Assembly (NCBI GenBank): GCA_002490705.1
Contig: DKUO01000004.1
Span: 1 to 47,714, forward strand
Origin: Lachnospiraceae bacterium UBA7202
GTDB lineage: Bacteria; Bacillota; Clostridia; Lachnospirales; Lachnospiraceae
Direction of reading: 5' to 3'
DNA length: 47,714 nucleotides
Shown here one piece after another: positions 1 through 7,330 of this stretch (positions are counted from its first letter, which is position 1; the number at the start of each line of letters is the position of its first letter). The position numbers were made by a program, and so were the translations under genes. The notes under the pieces were generated by a model. That model saw only the letters and a list, made by a program, of their open reading frames with translations. It did not search any database and was not told the DNA's origin.

Positions 1-17
1 CCCATGGCGCGCAAACC

Positions 18-57
18 AAAAACCCCCGCCGTCTCCCATTCCGGACAGCGGGGGTTT
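18..57 (-). terminator. Rho-independent terminator after the glycosyltransferase gene
   Basis: A 10-bp perfect stem (bases 20-29 pairing with 48-57, AAACCCCCGC/GCGGGGGTTT) begins 5 bases past the stop codon of the minus-strand glycosyltransferase gene. Read on the minus strand it runs into five T residues (complement of 18-22), the classical intrinsic terminator layout. Confidence 0.8.
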
Positions 58-62
58 CCTGT

Positions 63-1088
63 TCAGTTAAATTTGAAGAACCGTCTGCAAATCTTGTAGC
101 CCTCCACGGAAATCTTCCGCCCGCCTTTTCCGGGCAGATTCATGGAATTGCCGAGCACGCCGTAGCGCAGATGCATGTACAGGCTTAAATCCTTTTGCCT
201 GATATACTGCCAAAGCTGCGTTTTCTTTTCCAGATTTTCTTCCGTGCCGGAGCGTATCAGCATAATGGAGGAGATCACCGTAATAATCTCCAGATAATTG
301 AGCATATAGTTTTTCAGTTTCCTTTTTCCATAAATCTTCGCCTTTTTCTCCACCAGATAGTCGATCATGATTTTATTGACTGCAATCTGCTGGTCAATCC
401 TGCCAATCATAACCCCCTCATTGACGGACTGTCCCTCTCTTCCTATATAATAGCGGTAAAAATTCACGTCAAGATAATACATGTTTTTCACATAGGGCAG
501 CGGTTCAAAGACAAAGATATTGTCCACATAAAAGGTGTGTTCCGGCAGTTCCATGCCGCATTCCCGAAGAAGTTTTGTACGGAAAATCACGGAATGCATG
601 AGAATATACTGTCCCTTGTGGAAATGCTTCACCTCATTCCAGCCGAATATCTTGTCCTGCGGGAGGGCATGGCGGTATTTCATCACCTTATGCTTTTTCT
701 CGCCCTCTTTCTCGTAGACAAAATTGCTAATCATCATGTCGAGAGTCTCTCCTCCCGCAATGATATCGCGAAGCTTCTCCAATATCGTCTTATATGCGCT
801 CTCCTTCACCCAGTCGTCGCTGTCAACGACCTTGTAGAAAAGGCCGGACGCATGGGAAAGCCCTGTATTGACAGCCGAGCCGTGCCCGCCGTTCTCCTTG
901 TGGATCGCTTTCACGATGGTGGGATAGCGTTTTTCGTAATCATCCGCAATCTCCCCTGTCCTGTCCGTGGAGCCGTCGTCCACAATCAGGATCTCCACAT
1001 CATCCCCGCCGGGCAGAAGCGATTCGATGCACTTTTCCATGTACTCTTCCGAATTATAACAGGGGATTGCTACCGATAATAATTTCAT
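63..1088 (-). CDS. Family 2 glycosyltransferase
   Basis: This 341-aa protein starts directly with the GT-A fold of family 2 glycosyltransferases, which transfer a sugar from a nucleotide-sugar donor, usually to a cell-surface polysaccharide or lipid acceptor on the inner face of the membrane. The nucleotide-binding loop VDDGSTD is at residues 36-42 and the metal-binding DSDD at 89-92. The C-terminal third is helical, lysine-rich and has no clear membrane span. I chose the ATG at 1088 because family members start just before the first beta strand (LSVAIPCYN). A GTG at 1127 would add 13 polar residues, and neither start has an ideal Shine-Dalgarno. The gene stands alone, ending in a strong terminator. 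Donor and acceptor cannot be read from the sequence. Confidence 0.88.
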   Translation of the reverse strand: MKLLSVAIPCYNSEEYMEKCIESLLPGGDDVEILIVDDGSTDRTGEIADDYEKRYPTIVKAIHKENGGHGSAVNTGLSHASGLFYKVVDSDDWVKESAYKTILEKLRDIIAGGETLDMMISNFVYEKEGEKKHKVMKYRHALPQDKIFGWNEVKHFHKGQYILMHSVIFRTKLLRECGMELPEHTFYVDNIFVFEPLPYVKNMYYLDVNFYRYYIGREGQSVNEGVMIGRIDQQIAVNKIMIDYLVEKKAKIYGKRKLKNYMLNYLEIITVISSIMLIRSGTEENLEKKTQLWQYIRQKDLSLYMHLRYGVLGNSMNLPGKGGRKISVEGYKICRRFFKFN

Positions 1089-1191
1089 GTCAAACTGACC
1101 ATACCTTTCTTCTTTGCTACTCTGCACGCGTTCTTCGCGCTTCAGCCGATAACCTATTTCCCTATTCTACCATAAATGCGGCTGTTATTTG

Positions 1192-2973
1192 TTACCTGTT
1201 TCTTATGTTTTTCTTATTTTTTGGATATCGGATCATTTCCGCCTGCTCCGCATAAACCGCAAAGGCGGAAGGAATGGGATAATCTGTCCGCGTCTTGCCT
1301 GGATCAACGAAAACAAATCCCTGCATTCCTTGTCCTTCTCCCTTTCCTGCCAGCTCATCCACCCTGACCAGATATCCCTTCATATGCCATTCTTTGTGGG
1401 TAAACACATGCTTCGCAGGAGGCAGCTTCCTGATCCGCAGCGGTGAAAACCCAAGCTTCCTCAGGTATGCCAGCGCCCGCTCTTCGCTACAGTATCCCTC
1501 CATGGACGGGAACTCATACATACCGGCCAAAAGCCCTTTCTCCGGTCTTTTTCGGAGAACAATCCGCTCACCGTCCTGAATGACCAATATCGTCTTCTCC
1601 TCCACACTTCTGGGCTTTTTCTTTGCCTTTTGCGGCAGCTCGGCAGTCCGTCCCTCCGCCCTTGCCAGACACAGCCTGTTCCACGGACAGAGGTCACACT
1701 TAGGCGCGCCGTTGGGAATACACACCATTGCTCCCAGCTCCATAAGCGCCTGATTAAAATCACCGGGACGGTCCGCCGGCATCACATCCAACAGCTCCTC
1801 CTCCACGGATTTCTTGACGTTCGCCTGCAAAATATCCCTGTCGTCAGCCCTGAGTCTCGAGAGTATCCGAAGCACGTTGCCGTCTACCGCAGGATGGGGC
1901 TTTCCGAATGCAATCGAGGCGATCGCTCCCGCTGTATAGCTGCCGATTCCCGGAAGAGACAGGATCTTTTCATACTCATCCGGCATCTGCCCGCCATACT
2001 CCGAAACAAGAATCTGCGCCGCCTTTTTCAGATTTCTCGCCCTGTTGTAATACCCCAGCCCCTCCCACAGCTTCAAAAGCTTCTCATCATCCGTCGCCGC
2101 AAGGCTTTCTATATCGGGAAGCGCCTGCAAAAAGCGGTCATAGTAAGGTTTTACCGCCTCCACTCTGGTCTGCTGCAGCATAATCTCCGAAATCCACACA
2201 TGATAGGGCGTGGGGTCCTCGCGCCACGGCAAAATGCGCCTGCCGTTATCATACCAGGCAAGAAGCGGCGCTGCAATTCGGTCCAGACAGTCTAATATAA
2301 CTGGCACCGGCGCATCCATCTCCAAACCGTCCTCCCGCACAAGACAGTCGTAGGCAAGGAGACGGACTCCCGCTCTCCTCGCCCTCTTAAGAGCCTCCCC
2401 GAAGGCCGGCTGGGTATCCATATTCGGTTCCACAAAACTGACGCCCTTCATCTGAATGACAAACAAAAGGTACGCCTCGTATCCCAGCCTCCGCGCCTCG
2501 ATCAGCTCCTCCACATGCTTGAGCGCCCGCTCGGAGGGCGCGTCCGGGAAGGCCGCCGCCCCCTTTCTCTCCAGCGTCACGCCTTTTACCTCAACAAACG
2601 CCTTTTTCCCGGATGTGCTCTCCACATAAAAATCAAAACGAGAATTTCCGAAGGTGGTCTCCGGCTTTACCAGACTGACGTCGCTATACAGCCCGCCTGC
2701 CCGCAGCCATTCGCCCGCCACTTGATTCGGCGCATTGGAATCCATGTTTACCAGCCTTCCGTCCTTATCCACCGCCACGAGGTCATACGCGGTGGAGCGG
2801 CTTTCACTGTCATTCTTTTCCAGATACACCTTGGCATGGTCTCTTAAAAGTTCCCCACATCTGCCCGTATTCTTTACATGCACCTTCGTCCTTTCGCCGT
2901 AAAGATTCACATAGGCGATAAAACGGTTGGGCCGCTCAATAAACTCGGCGGCAACGATATCTCCATATCTCAT
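1192..2973 (-). CDS. mutY: SfsA-MutY fusion: nuclease-like domain plus A/G-specific adenine glycosylase
   Basis: The 593-aa product joins two complete families. Residues 1 to about 220 match SfsA (E. coli protein about 234 aa, a PD-(D/E)xK-type DNA/RNA-binding nuclease family): SRFDFYVE carries Asp114 and FVEVKGVTL carries Glu128 and Lys130, the expected catalytic triad. Residues about 228-585 are MutY, which removes adenine paired with 8-oxoguanine. It has catalytic Glu263 in SEIMLQQT, the helix-hairpin-helix LPGIGSYTAG at 340-349, Asp364 in VDGNV, the iron-sulfur cysteines 418, 426, 429 and 435 (C-x7-C-x2-C-x5-C) and a C-terminal NUDIX-like reader domain (460-575, with FTHKEWHM). No frameshift or stop interrupts the junction. 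It is the last gene after DUF1653 and the 5'-nucleotidase, 14 bases behind the latter, so it is probably co-transcribed from the LexA-type promoter near 4.67 kb. The joint role of the domains is inferred. Confidence 0.93.
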   Translation of the reverse strand: MRYGDIVAAEFIERPNRFIAYVNLYGERTKVHVKNTGRCGELLRDHAKVYLEKNDSESRSTAYDLVAVDKDGRLVNMDSNAPNQVAGEWLRAGGLYSDVSLVKPETTFGNSRFDFYVESTSGKKAFVEVKGVTLERKGAAAFPDAPSERALKHVEELIEARRLGYEAYLLFVIQMKGVSFVEPNMDTQPAFGEALKRARRAGVRLLAYDCLVREDGLEMDAPVPVILDCLDRIAAPLLAWYDNGRRILPWREDPTPYHVWISEIMLQQTRVEAVKPYYDRFLQALPDIESLAATDDEKLLKLWEGLGYYNRARNLKKAAQILVSEYGGQMPDEYEKILSLPGIGSYTAGAIASIAFGKPHPAVDGNVLRILSRLRADDRDILQANVKKSVEEELLDVMPADRPGDFNQALMELGAMVCIPNGAPKCDLCPWNRLCLARAEGRTAELPQKAKKKPRSVEEKTILVIQDGERIVLRKRPEKGLLAGMYEFPSMEGYCSEERALAYLRKLGFSPLRIRKLPPAKHVFTHKEWHMKGYLVRVDELAGKGEGQGMQGFVFVDPGKTRTDYPIPSAFAVYAEQAEMIRYPKNKKNIRNR

Positions 2974-2987
2974 ATCCCGTCATTCCT

Positions 2988-3929
2988 TTAACTGCTGTCC
3001 TTCTCCTCGATCTCACCCGAAAATTCCCTGTTCTTATAGGGAACTCTGGCCGCAGGCACCACCTCTGAGGCCGGAAGCGTGTGGGCGGACTGATCGTCAA
3101 AGAAAATATGCGCCCCAAAAGCCTGCAATACTTCCCTCTTTCGGATACCACCGAGGAAGAACACCTCATCTATCCGTACATCCCATGCCCGCAGCGTGCG
3201 GATCACACGCTCGTGAGCCGGCGCGCATCTGGTCGTGACAAGCGCCGTCCTGATCGGCGCATCCGCCTCCGTATAGTTTTTCTGCAATTCGGAGAGCGTC
3301 TTTAAAAACTTGGCAAAGGGCCCCGCCTGTAGAGGATTATTCGCATTCTTCCTCTCGTTCTCCTCGAAGGCTTCCAGCCCCTTCTCCTGAAAGATCCGCT
3401 CCGATTCATCCGAAAAGAGCACCGCATCCCCATCAAAAGCGATTCTGATCTGCCGTATCCTGTGTTCACAGTCATAGGTAGAGATTCCCTCCGTGCAGAT
3501 AATCCCCGCCGCGATATTCGAGTCAATCGCCCGCTGCACATCCTCCTCACAGGCCGACAAAAACAGATCTGTCTTGAAAGCTGTGAGATAAGGCGCAAGA
3601 GAGGCTCCCCCGGCCAGCACCGCTCTGGTGATCCGCAGGCCATAGTGTTCGATGGCCTTGAAAACCCGAAGAGAGGTATCTGGACTGTTTCTGGACATGA
3701 TAATGACCTCCACCCGTCCCTCCATGCCCGGCAGCTCATTCAGATTTAGGAGCGCGCGCACAAGCGGAAATCCCGGCCCCGGACGGAGCAGGTCGTCCTC
3801 ATGCTCCACCTGATAACGGCTGTAGGCCTCCACGCCCTCCTCCTCAAATATCTTATTCTCATAGGTCAAATCAAACAGCGTCCTGGACGAAACGCCCACC
3901 ACAAGTTTGTTCTTCAAATCATAAGCCAT
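2988..3929 (-). CDS. Cytosolic 5'-nucleotidase (NT5C1-like)
   Basis: A 313-aa protein of the cytosolic 5'-nucleotidase family (PF06189, related to eukaryotic NT5C1), soluble enzymes that dephosphorylate nucleoside monophosphates. The signature VGVSSRTLFDLT lies at residues 11-22 and the HAD-like acidic motif FDGDAVLFSDESE at 165-177. A second acidic stretch (FFDDQ) is near 277. Length fits the bacterial members. The start follows a G-rich ribosome binding site that sits in the 3' arm of a small hairpin (3930-3968). It lies between the DUF1653 gene (39-base gap) and sfsA-mutY (14-base gap), so a role in nucleotide salvage or pool cleaning during DNA damage is a reasonable inference from its neighbours, not something the sequence proves. 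The substrate is unknown. Confidence 0.85.
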   Translation of the reverse strand: MAYDLKNKLVVGVSSRTLFDLTYENKIFEEEGVEAYSRYQVEHEDDLLRPGPGFPLVRALLNLNELPGMEGRVEVIIMSRNSPDTSLRVFKAIEHYGLRITRAVLAGGASLAPYLTAFKTDLFLSACEEDVQRAIDSNIAAGIICTEGISTYDCEHRIRQIRIAFDGDAVLFSDESERIFQEKGLEAFEENERKNANNPLQAGPFAKFLKTLSELQKNYTEADAPIRTALVTTRCAPAHERVIRTLRAWDVRIDEVFFLGGIRKREVLQAFGAHIFFDDQSAHTLPASEVVPAARVPYKNREFSGEIEEKDSS

Positions 3930-3968
3930 AAAGCACCCCCATCCGTGATCTCTCCGGTGGGGGCTTTT
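3930..3968. other. Hairpin between DUF1653 and 5'-nucleotidase genes
   Basis: Complementary C5/G5 arms with outer AAAG/CTTT pairs and a 2-base bulge fill most of this 39-base gap. On the plus strand the stem is followed by six T, so it resembles a terminator facing plus, although no plus-strand gene is seen. On the minus strand the T-run is poor, but the G-rich 3' arm is the only candidate ribosome binding site of the 5'-nucleotidase gene and would be hidden in the stem. Attenuation or translational control is possible but unproven. Confidence 0.4.
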
Positions 3969-4568
3969 TTATCTCAATCTGTTACACTCGTATTTCTCAA
4001 AGGTGCGGAGACAGTTCCGAAGTTCCATATATCTGTCCTCCACATCACCCTCCTTGATCTCCAGATCCGCCGAAACCGCCATCATATTGATCATGTCATC
4101 GGTGATACGGCTGTGAAGTGCATCGAGAATGCCAAGCCTCTGCCTATAGGAATCCGCATCGAGAAATTCCAGCACCAGAGGATCGATATTTAATTGTTCT
4201 TCCGGCTGCTGTGTCTCCTTCACAGAAGAGACAGGCTCTGCTGCATACTCCGCCTGCCGCGCTGTTTCAAGCGGTCTCTCCTCCCTGGCCGGGCCGGAAA
4301 CAGCAGCGGGTTCATCCGCGTTCTGCACATCCTGCCCATCCTCCATGAGTGCGAACCGATATTTCTGCCCGGCCTCCGGATACTTCGCATGGTCCACTTC
4401 CTCCATAAACATGGACAGAGGCCGTGCATATATCGCGAAGTCGCCGTACATCGCCTGATAAACTACCAACGTTTCGCCGGTCTCCGTATGTTTCGCCAGG
4501 CAGCGTATCTGATATATGCCGCCTTTAAAATGCCTGTACATTTCCTGTGGTCTGGGATTATGTCTCAT
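3969..4568 (-). CDS. DUF1653 protein
   Basis: The N-terminal 65 residues form a DUF1653 domain (YRHFKGGIYQ, then VVYQAMYGDFAIYARPLSMF), a short SH3-like fold of unknown function. A low-complexity acidic/Ala/Pro linker follows, then a C-terminal helical segment (FLDADSYRQRLGILDALHSRITDDMINMMAVSAD has helix-like periodicity). The start is placed at ATG 4568 because AAGGAG lies 6 bases upstream. Two further in-frame ATGs at 4586-4589 have no such site. It is the first gene behind two candidate promoters, one overlapping tandem LexA boxes, and leads into the 5'-nucleotidase and SfsA-MutY genes. The biochemical role is unknown. SOS regulation is the main clue. Confidence 0.85.
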   Translation of the reverse strand: MRHNPRPQEMYRHFKGGIYQIRCLAKHTETGETLVVYQAMYGDFAIYARPLSMFMEEVDHAKYPEAGQKYRFALMEDGQDVQNADEPAAVSGPAREERPLETARQAEYAAEPVSSVKETQQPEEQLNIDPLVLEFLDADSYRQRLGILDALHSRITDDMINMMAVSADLEIKEGDVEDRYMELRNCLRTFEKYECNRLR

Positions 4569-4600
4569 AGGAATCTCCTTCTTCATCATTATTCTCTACT

Positions 4601-4629
4601 AGTATAATCCCAAAACGCGGAAATGTCAT
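4601..4629 (-). promoter_or_regulatory. Second, LexA-independent promoter candidate for the DUF1653 operon
   Basis: On the minus strand ATGACA (4624-4629) and TATACT (4601-4606) are separated by exactly 17 bases. Transcription would begin about 30 bases before the chosen DUF1653 start and downstream of both LexA boxes, so this promoter could give basal expression. Confidence 0.5.
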
Positions 4630-4653
4630 TCTCTTCTCGCCGCGAAATTTTCA

Positions 4654-4700
4654 GAACGTTTGTTCTATTTCATTATAGAACATTTGTTCTCAAATGTAAA
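4654..4700 (-). promoter_or_regulatory. SOS promoter with two tandem LexA boxes
   Basis: Two copies of the Gram-positive LexA/DinR (Cheo) box GAAC-N4-GTTC lie at 4654-4665 (GAACGTTTGTTC) and 4678-4689 (GAACATTTGTTC). They are interleaved with a near-consensus minus-strand promoter: TTTACA (4695-4700), 17-base spacer containing the upstream box, TATAAT (4672-4677), and a predicted start point near 4665 inside the downstream box. LexA bound to either box would block RNA polymerase. The element sits 86 bases before the DUF1653 start codon and touches the stop codon of the preceding gene. Confidence 0.85.
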
Positions 4701-5049
4701 TAATAAGAATTTCCTCCGCTTCATCGGCCAGCGCTCCGCCATACAGGCTCTCCGTCAACCGCTCCCGCTCCGCTTCGCAAAGATCCTCGATTTTTCTGTG
4801 GTGTATCTCCACGAGATAGCTTCGCGCCGAGTTCTCCTCTCTGGTCCAGGTGATCGTGACGCCGCTGTCGTGATATCCCTCGCTCTCCAAAAGGCTCCTC
4901 GTCCTCAACAGGAACTCCCCCTCAAGCACCGCATATCTTTCATTCTCCTGTGCGCGGCCATCCCGCTCCTTGCTCATCACCGTGCCGCTCACGCAGAAGG
5001 CGATTGTCAGCGTAAGCAGCGCCGTTATCAAGCCAAATCCCTTTTTCAT
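4690..5049 (-). CDS. Small secreted or membrane-anchored protein, unknown function
   Basis: A 119-aa protein whose first 25 residues (KKGF, then a hydrophobic run LITALLTLTIAFCVSG) look like a signal peptide or single membrane anchor. The remainder is acidic and hydrophilic, ending in a hydrophobic ILIIYI tail. ATG 5049 is preferred, being 8 bases after AAGGGGG; a GTG at 5058 abuts that site directly. I recognise no family. Its stop codon borders the LexA boxes of the next operon. No terminator is visible before them, so it could also be read through into DUF1653. Confidence 0.65.
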   Translation of the reverse strand: MKKGFGLITALLTLTIAFCVSGTVMSKERDGRAQENERYAVLEGEFLLRTRSLLESEGYHDSGVTITWTREENSARSYLVEIHHRKIEDLCEAERERLTESLYGGALADEAEEILIIYI

Positions 5050-5115
5050 ATGTCGCACCCCCTTGCTGTAACTACCTTACCATTTCATCAGTCCTATAAA
5101 CGGGACTTTAAAACA

Positions 5116-5156
5116 ACAAGGCAGGAGTATCCGCTCTCGCAGACCTCCTGCCTTGT
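5116..5156 (-). terminator. Terminator after the PGDYG-like gene
   Basis: A 12-bp perfect stem (ACAAGGCAGGAG at 5116-5127 with CTCCTGCCTTGT at 5145-5156) with a 17-base loop. On the minus strand it is followed by GTTGTTTTAAAG. It lies about 30 bases beyond the stop codon at 5188. Confidence 0.75.
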
Positions 5157-5171
5157 AAAACAGCTTATTTA

Positions 5172-5181
5172 GTTTACATAA
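5172..5181 (+). repeat. Dispersed motif GTTTACATAA (copy 1)
   Basis: Exact copy of the 10-bp motif, between the stop codon of the 5188-5481 gene and its terminator. Other exact copies are at 7734, 9649, 9874, 13164, 17882, 17912, 17947, 20844, 31294, 31314, 31907 and 32428. Confidence 0.7.
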
Positions 5182-5187
5182 TAATAT

Positions 5188-5481
5188 TTATCCCTCGACA
5201 GGCTTATATCTGTCAAAGACCTTCTCGCCGCCGCAGACATGCCGGGAACCGTCCGCTTCGGTAATGATGTAATCCCCTTCGCCGATAAATGTCTTTCCCC
5301 TCTTATGTAAAATATAAGGGCAGACAATCGCGCCGTTTTCCTTCTTGACCTGAACAAGAGAATCCGTCACAAACCAGCCTCTGGTCACCACATCCGTCCA
5401 CAGCTCAAAGCCATCCTCCATGCCCTTGCCAACCTCATACTTCTCCACATCAGCCTCAAAGGCCACGCGCATACATTTCAT
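5188..5481 (-). CDS. Small PGDYG-like protein
   Basis: A 97-aa soluble protein. The C-terminal half (GKTFIGEGDYIITEADGSRHVCGGEKVFDRYKPV is its core) resembles the small PGDYG-type domain, in which a GDY motif precedes a D-G-x-R/E turn. No catalytic function is established for it. The start at ATG 5481 is well supported by AAAGGAGGG upstream. Longer readings would run into thrH, whose stop codon lies 31 bases upstream. It follows thrH in the same direction and is closed by a strong terminator, so the two probably form one transcript. Confidence 0.7.
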   Translation of the reverse strand: MKCMRVAFEADVEKYEVGKGMEDGFELWTDVVTRGWFVTDSLVQVKKENGAIVCPYILHKRGKTFIGEGDYIITEADGSRHVCGGEKVFDRYKPVEG

Positions 5482-5512
5482 AGCATTTCCCTCCTTTTGT
5501 GTTCTTCCCTCA

Positions 5513-6130
5513 TCATCCCGCAAAGCCAATCGCCTTTTTGACAGCCAAGAGCAGCTCTTCATAGGTCTCAAAGGCCGGCAGTTCGGGATATTCCCCCTTG
5601 ATCTGTTCCGTCGTTCTGAATAAGAACCCTGCTTTACTGGCCTGAATCATGGCCAGATCATTGTGACTGTCCCCTGCGGCAACCGTCTCGTACCCGATCG
5701 ACTGCAGCGCCTTCACCGTGGTGAGTTTGGAATCCTTCACGCGCATCCGATACCCGGTGATCTCTCCGTCAGGAGCCACCTCCAGAGAATTACAAAAAAT
5801 AGTTGGCCATCCCAGCTTTTCCATCAGCGGCCCCGCAAACTGGGTAAAGGTGTCGCTGATAATGATCACCTGCGTGATACGCCGAAGCTCGTCCAAAAAT
5901 TCCTTCGCGCCGGGCATGGGATCAATCTTTGCAATCGTCTCCTGAATCTGCTTAAGCCCCAGTCCGTGTTCCTTCAAAATACCGATCCGCCAGTTCATTA
6001 ATTTGTCATAATCCGGCTCATCTCTGGTCGTCCTTGTAAGTTCAGGAATACCGGTCTCCTTCGCAAAGGCAATCCAGATTTCCGGCACCAGCACTCCCTC
6101 AAGATCCAGACAAACAATATGCATGCTCAC
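5513..6130 (-). CDS. thrH: ThrH: phosphoserine phosphatase/homoserine phosphotransferase
   Basis: The 205-aa protein matches ThrH over its whole length. ThrH is a HAD-superfamily enzyme that dephosphorylates phosphoserine and can move the phosphate to homoserine, linking serine and threonine synthesis. Visible motifs are CLDLEGVLVPEIWIAFA with nucleophile Asp9, the SDTF motif at 92-95, and AAGDSHND (residues 151-158) binding Mg2+. I kept the GTG at 6130 because GGAGG lies 6 bases upstream. The alternative ATG at 6124 would have a 12-base spacing. A promoter candidate (TTGCGC-18-TACAAT) is at 6190-6219, and an inverted repeat GTCATT/AATGAC (6148-6166) lies in the leader. Confidence 0.92.
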   Translation of the reverse strand: MSMHIVCLDLEGVLVPEIWIAFAKETGIPELTRTTRDEPDYDKLMNWRIGILKEHGLGLKQIQETIAKIDPMPGAKEFLDELRRITQVIIISDTFTQFAGPLMEKLGWPTIFCNSLEVAPDGEITGYRMRVKDSKLTTVKALQSIGYETVAAGDSHNDLAMIQASKAGFLFRTTEQIKGEYPELPAFETYEELLLAVKKAIGFAG

Positions 6131-6147
6131 ACTAATCCTCCATCTAT

Positions 6148-6219
6148 GTCATTGGTATCGAATGACGGTTCAACATCATTCTTCCTTCTATTGTACTGTA
6201 ACTATGCCCCTCTGCGCAA
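6148..6219 (-). promoter_or_regulatory. Candidate thrH promoter and leader inverted repeat
   Basis: Minus-strand TTGCGC (6214-6219) and TACAAT (6190-6195) are 18 bases apart, giving a start point near 6183. Just downstream GTCATT (6148-6153) and AATGAC (6161-6166) form a 6+6 inverted repeat with a 7-base centre, a possible operator. Sequence-only prediction. Confidence 0.4.
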
Positions 6220-6279
6220 CCATAACTTTTCAAAATATCGTTCAGGCCCGGCTGACCGCCTGTTTTTCTTCCGCATCTG

Positions 6280-7257
6280 TCACATACTGTGCTTCACGAT
6301 CAGAAGCTCCACGCTTAAAATATCGTTCATTTTTCCTGTCTTGACGGCCTCCTCGGTCTCCACACAGTCCTTCACAGCCTGTTTTAACTCCGATTCCTTA
6401 AATTTCTGCGCCTGCGCTACGTATTTTCTGGCTATAAAATCCGCCAGTCCCACCTTGGGGCCGATCCCCCGCGCGTCATAGCCTTTATTTTTCAGTTCCT
6501 TTACCTGCAAGAGAAGATTAAACTGTCTGGCAATCAGAAAGAGAATCCGCATGGGCGGCTCCTTCAAGGTCAAAAGGTCGTAGTATAGTTCCATGGCAAG
6601 CCGCTGTTTTTTGTCAGCCACAGCATCCACCATGTCGAAAATACGGCTGCCGATCTGTCTGACGCAGATTTCACCGATATCCTGAGAGGTGACCACATCC
6701 CGTCCCATGCAATAGCAGATCAGCTTCTCCACCTCTCCCCGGATGTTCTCCATATCCGTCCCTGTTTTTTCCAGAAAAAAATCCAGATCCCGCTGGGTGA
6801 TCCGCAACCCCTCTTTCGTGAGAAGCTCCACGACCCATCGTTTTAAAACAGCTTCATCCGGCGTCTTACACTCGATCACGCGCCCTCTGGATGTGACAGC
6901 CTTATAGAGTTTGCTTCTCTTATCGACCTCCGTCTCCACGAACACAAAAAAGGCGGTGGCTGCAGGATCGGCCAGATACGCGGCAAGCGCCTCCCCTCCC
7001 CGCTTCATAAAGCCGCTGTTCTCTATGACGATCACCCGGCGGTCCGCCAGAAAAGGCATGGTCTGCGCCAGATCGATCACTTCGCCCGGATCAATCCCTT
7101 TTCCCTCAAAGCAATGCAGATTCATCAGGTCTCCATCGCCCATAAGAGCCTTTTTCACCCTGTCCCTGTACTGTCTGCGCAGATAGGCTTCCTCTCCGCA
7201 CAGGAGATACGCCTGTTTTAATTGTCCCGTTCTGATCTCTTCGCCAAGTTTTTTCAT
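6280..7257 (-). CDS. holA: DNA polymerase III subunit delta
   Basis: A 325-aa HolA, the clamp-loader subunit that opens the beta sliding clamp during replication. The N-terminal AAA-like fold (QAYLLCGEEAYLRRQYRD, then FEGKGIDPGEVIDLAQTMPFLADRRVIVIEN) and the C-terminal collar domain (MRILFLIARQFNLLLQVKEL) are typical, and the length fits Firmicute HolA. The start is ATG 7257 (MKKLGEE); an in-frame TTG upstream adds an unconserved extension. The gene follows comEC by 73 bases in the same direction, a gene order common in Firmicutes (comEC-holA). The ATP-binding motif is degenerate, as expected for delta. Confidence 0.93.
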   Translation of the reverse strand: MKKLGEEIRTGQLKQAYLLCGEEAYLRRQYRDRVKKALMGDGDLMNLHCFEGKGIDPGEVIDLAQTMPFLADRRVIVIENSGFMKRGGEALAAYLADPAATAFFVFVETEVDKRSKLYKAVTSRGRVIECKTPDEAVLKRWVVELLTKEGLRITQRDLDFFLEKTGTDMENIRGEVEKLICYCMGRDVVTSQDIGEICVRQIGSRIFDMVDAVADKKQRLAMELYYDLLTLKEPPMRILFLIARQFNLLLQVKELKNKGYDARGIGPKVGLADFIARKYVAQAQKFKESELKQAVKDCVETEEAVKTGKMNDILSVELLIVKHSM

Positions 7258-7330
7258 GCTTGTATTTCCATTCGTTCGTTTGCATCTATTGTACCATAAT
7301 CCCAAAAGCGAATACAGTAAAATTCTTCTG

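Noticed and set aside
195..1079. Long open frames on the plus strand opposite real genes (for example 195-1079, 10508-11620, 17932-19083, 14845-15540)
   Set aside because: They have His/Arg/Leu-rich, family-less translations, no ribosome binding sites, and lie opposite well-recognised genes (glycosyltransferase, kinase, argJ, solute-binding-like protein).
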